From: JBFHQE01 sp041592335
GTDB lineage: Bacteria > Pseudomonadota > Gammaproteobacteria > Thiohalobacterales > Thiohalobacteraceae
DNA length: 13,600 nt
NCBI GenBank assembly: GCA_041592335.1
Contig: JBFHQE010000035.1
Span: 1-13,600 of the forward strand
Direction: 5' to 3'
Positions 12,749 through 13,600 of the stretch are shown here, piece after piece. The number at the start of each line of letters is the position of its first letter. Positions within the stretch are counted from its first letter, which is position 1. The position numbers were made by a program, and so were the translations under genes. The notes beneath the pieces were generated by a model. The model made no database searches, was not told the origin of the DNA, and saw nothing but the letters and a program-made list of their open reading frames with translations.

Positions 12749-13507
12749 TTATTCGCGATGTTGGCAAACCGGGCAGCCGGGATCGCGCTTTAGTTTCAGG
12801 GTTCGAATTTCCGACTGCATGCCATCAAACAATAACAAGCGCCCGACCAGTGGTTCGCCCAGCCCGGTCAGTTGCTTGATGGCTTCCATGGCCTGAAGGC
12901 TGCCGATGATGCCGACAATCGGCGCGAGCACACCGTTTTCGGCACAGGTTTGTTCGGCCTCATCCATGCCATCCCGGTACAGACAACGATAGCAAGGGCT
13001 CTCGGCGCGCGCGGGATCAAACACGCTGACCTGTCCTTCCATCCGGATAGCGGCGCCTGAGATTAATGGTTTACCTTTTCTGAAACAGGCGGCATTGACG
13101 GAAAAACGGGTGACGAAATTATCCGAGCCGTCGATAACCAGGTCGGCTTGTTCGACCTGTTGTTCAAGATCGTCTTTTTCCAGCCTCCGGGGAATGGGGA
13201 TGACCTGGCATTCGGGGTTGATACGGGTGAGCTGGTCACGGGCGGATTCGACCTTGGGGCGGCCGATGTCATTGTTGCCGTGCAGGATCTGGCGCTGGAG
13301 ATTGGTGAGTTCGACAAGGTCGTCGTCGGCGATGCTGAGGGTGCCGATGCCGGCGGCGGCCAGATACAGGGCGACTGGGGAACCAAGGCCGCCCGCGCCA
13401 ATAATCAACACGCGGGCTTGTTGCAGTTTTTCCTGCGCCTCAATGCCAAAGGCCGGCAGCATGATCTGGCGGCTGTAACGCAGCAACTGGTTATCGTCGA
13501 AAGTCAT
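12749..13507 (-). CDS. moeB: MoeB/ThiF-type adenylyltransferase (E1-like sulfur-carrier activator), 252 aa
   Basis: It adenylates the C-terminal glycine of a MoaD- or ThiS-like carrier with ATP so that sulfur can be added for molybdopterin (or thiamine) synthesis. Features in order: R13 in RYSRQIMLP, nucleotide loop GAGGLGS at 37-43, DDDLVELTNLQRQ at 61-73 with R72, K85, D129 in IDGSDN, two zinc CxxC pairs at C172-C175 (CYRC) and C245-C248 (CPVC), and TCAENGVLAPIVGIIGSLQA at 187-206. Length matches E. coli MoeB (249) and no C-terminal rhodanese domain is present. MoeB and ThiF cannot be cleanly separated by eye. The ATG at 13507 has only a weak ribosome binding site. It is first of a - strand run with the cyclase and JAMM genes. 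A gene such as prmC often lies upstream of moeB in gammaproteobacteria but is beyond the edge. Confidence 0.93.
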   Translation of the reverse strand: MTFDDNQLLRYSRQIMLPAFGIEAQEKLQQARVLIIGAGGLGSPVALYLAAAGIGTLSIADDDLVELTNLQRQILHGNNDIGRPKVESARDQLTRINPECQVIPIPRRLEKDDLEQQVEQADLVIDGSDNFVTRFSVNAACFRKGKPLISGAAIRMEGQVSVFDPARAESPCYRCLYRDGMDEAEQTCAENGVLAPIVGIIGSLQAMEAIKQLTGLGEPLVGRLLLFDGMQSEIRTLKLKRDPGCPVCQHRE

Positions 13508-13540
13508 GAATGGAGTTTACCTGAATCTGTTCTTCGGTAG

Positions 13541-13560
13541 GGGCGACCGGCCGGTCGCCC
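13541..13560. repeat. Perfect 20-bp palindrome near the right edge, with a partial second copy
   Basis: gggcgaccgg (13541-13550) is followed directly by its reverse complement ccggtcgccc (13551-13560). gggcgac recurs at 13594-13600, where the window ends, so a second unit may begin there. It lies 34 nt upstream of the moeB start. The form 'taggggcgacc...ggtcgcccc' is a familiar dispersed palindrome in proteobacteria. No T-run is adjacent. Confidence 0.6.
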
Positions 13561-13600
13561 TCTAAAGATTTAGATGAGCGGTTGTTTTGGAAAGGGCGAC

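Noticed and set aside
11282..13507. Bacterial ubiquitin-like antiphage operon (BilABCD-type: Ubl, E1, E2, JAB)
   Set aside because: E1 and JAB enzymes are present, but no E2 or ubiquitin-like gene is seen. The E1 has the plain MoeB length and zinc cysteines, and the third gene is a diguanylate cyclase, so a housekeeping sulfur-carrier pair fits better.

Overview
The window looks like chromosomal DNA of a gammaproteobacterium. The evidence is a classical two-domain ArgA next to an M20-type ArgE, a MoeB-type E1 enzyme, an Aer-like redox receptor, a CpdA-type cAMP phosphodiesterase and a VPxPA/PEP-CTERM-like exported protein. The genus cannot be named from the sequence. Base composition changes sharply: about 1-2450 is AT-rich, and from about 2650 onward coding DNA is richer in GC. 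This suggests an accessory segment joined to a core segment.

Layout. (1) 1-79 is the start of an IS30-family transposase running off the left edge, with its likely terminal repeat at about 115-142. (2) 256-2273 holds five small + strand genes: a lipoprotein, three small membrane proteins (one with a zinc ribbon) and a 221-residue polytopic membrane protein. Four of the five stop codons are followed within 2-15 nt by copies of a repeat that begins gtccgcttt, so the region resembles a cassette array, although no integron attC core was found. (3) 2274-2676 is non-coding and rich in degenerate repeats and palindromes. (4) 2677-5133 carries + strand pyruvate kinase, an LEA14/WHy-like lipoprotein and a small lipoprotein. 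(5) 5447-6109 encodes an exported protein with a PEP-CTERM-like tail, closed by a strong hairpin terminator at 6132-6163. (6) 6175-11169 is all - strand. Read in the direction of transcription it is aer-like receptor, argE, argA, cpdA. (7) 11282-13507, also - strand, is read moeB, a CBS-CBS-GGDEF diguanylate cyclase, then a JAMM (M67) metallopeptidase.

How the genes work together. ArgA acetylates glutamate to open arginine synthesis, and ArgE removes the acetyl group from acetylornithine, so the two define the linear version of the pathway. cpdA overlaps the argA stop by 4 nt, tying cAMP breakdown to arginine synthesis at the level of translation. MoeB and the JAMM peptidase fit sulfur-carrier chemistry (activation and processing of a MoaD/ThiS-like tail). 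A diguanylate cyclase with CBS sensors sits between them in what looks like one transcript. That arrangement is the most unusual functional association here.

The best candidates for something undescribed are the repeat-punctuated run of small membrane genes at 256-2340 and the moeB/GGDEF/JAMM operon. No complete defence system, CRISPR array, rRNA or tRNA was seen.
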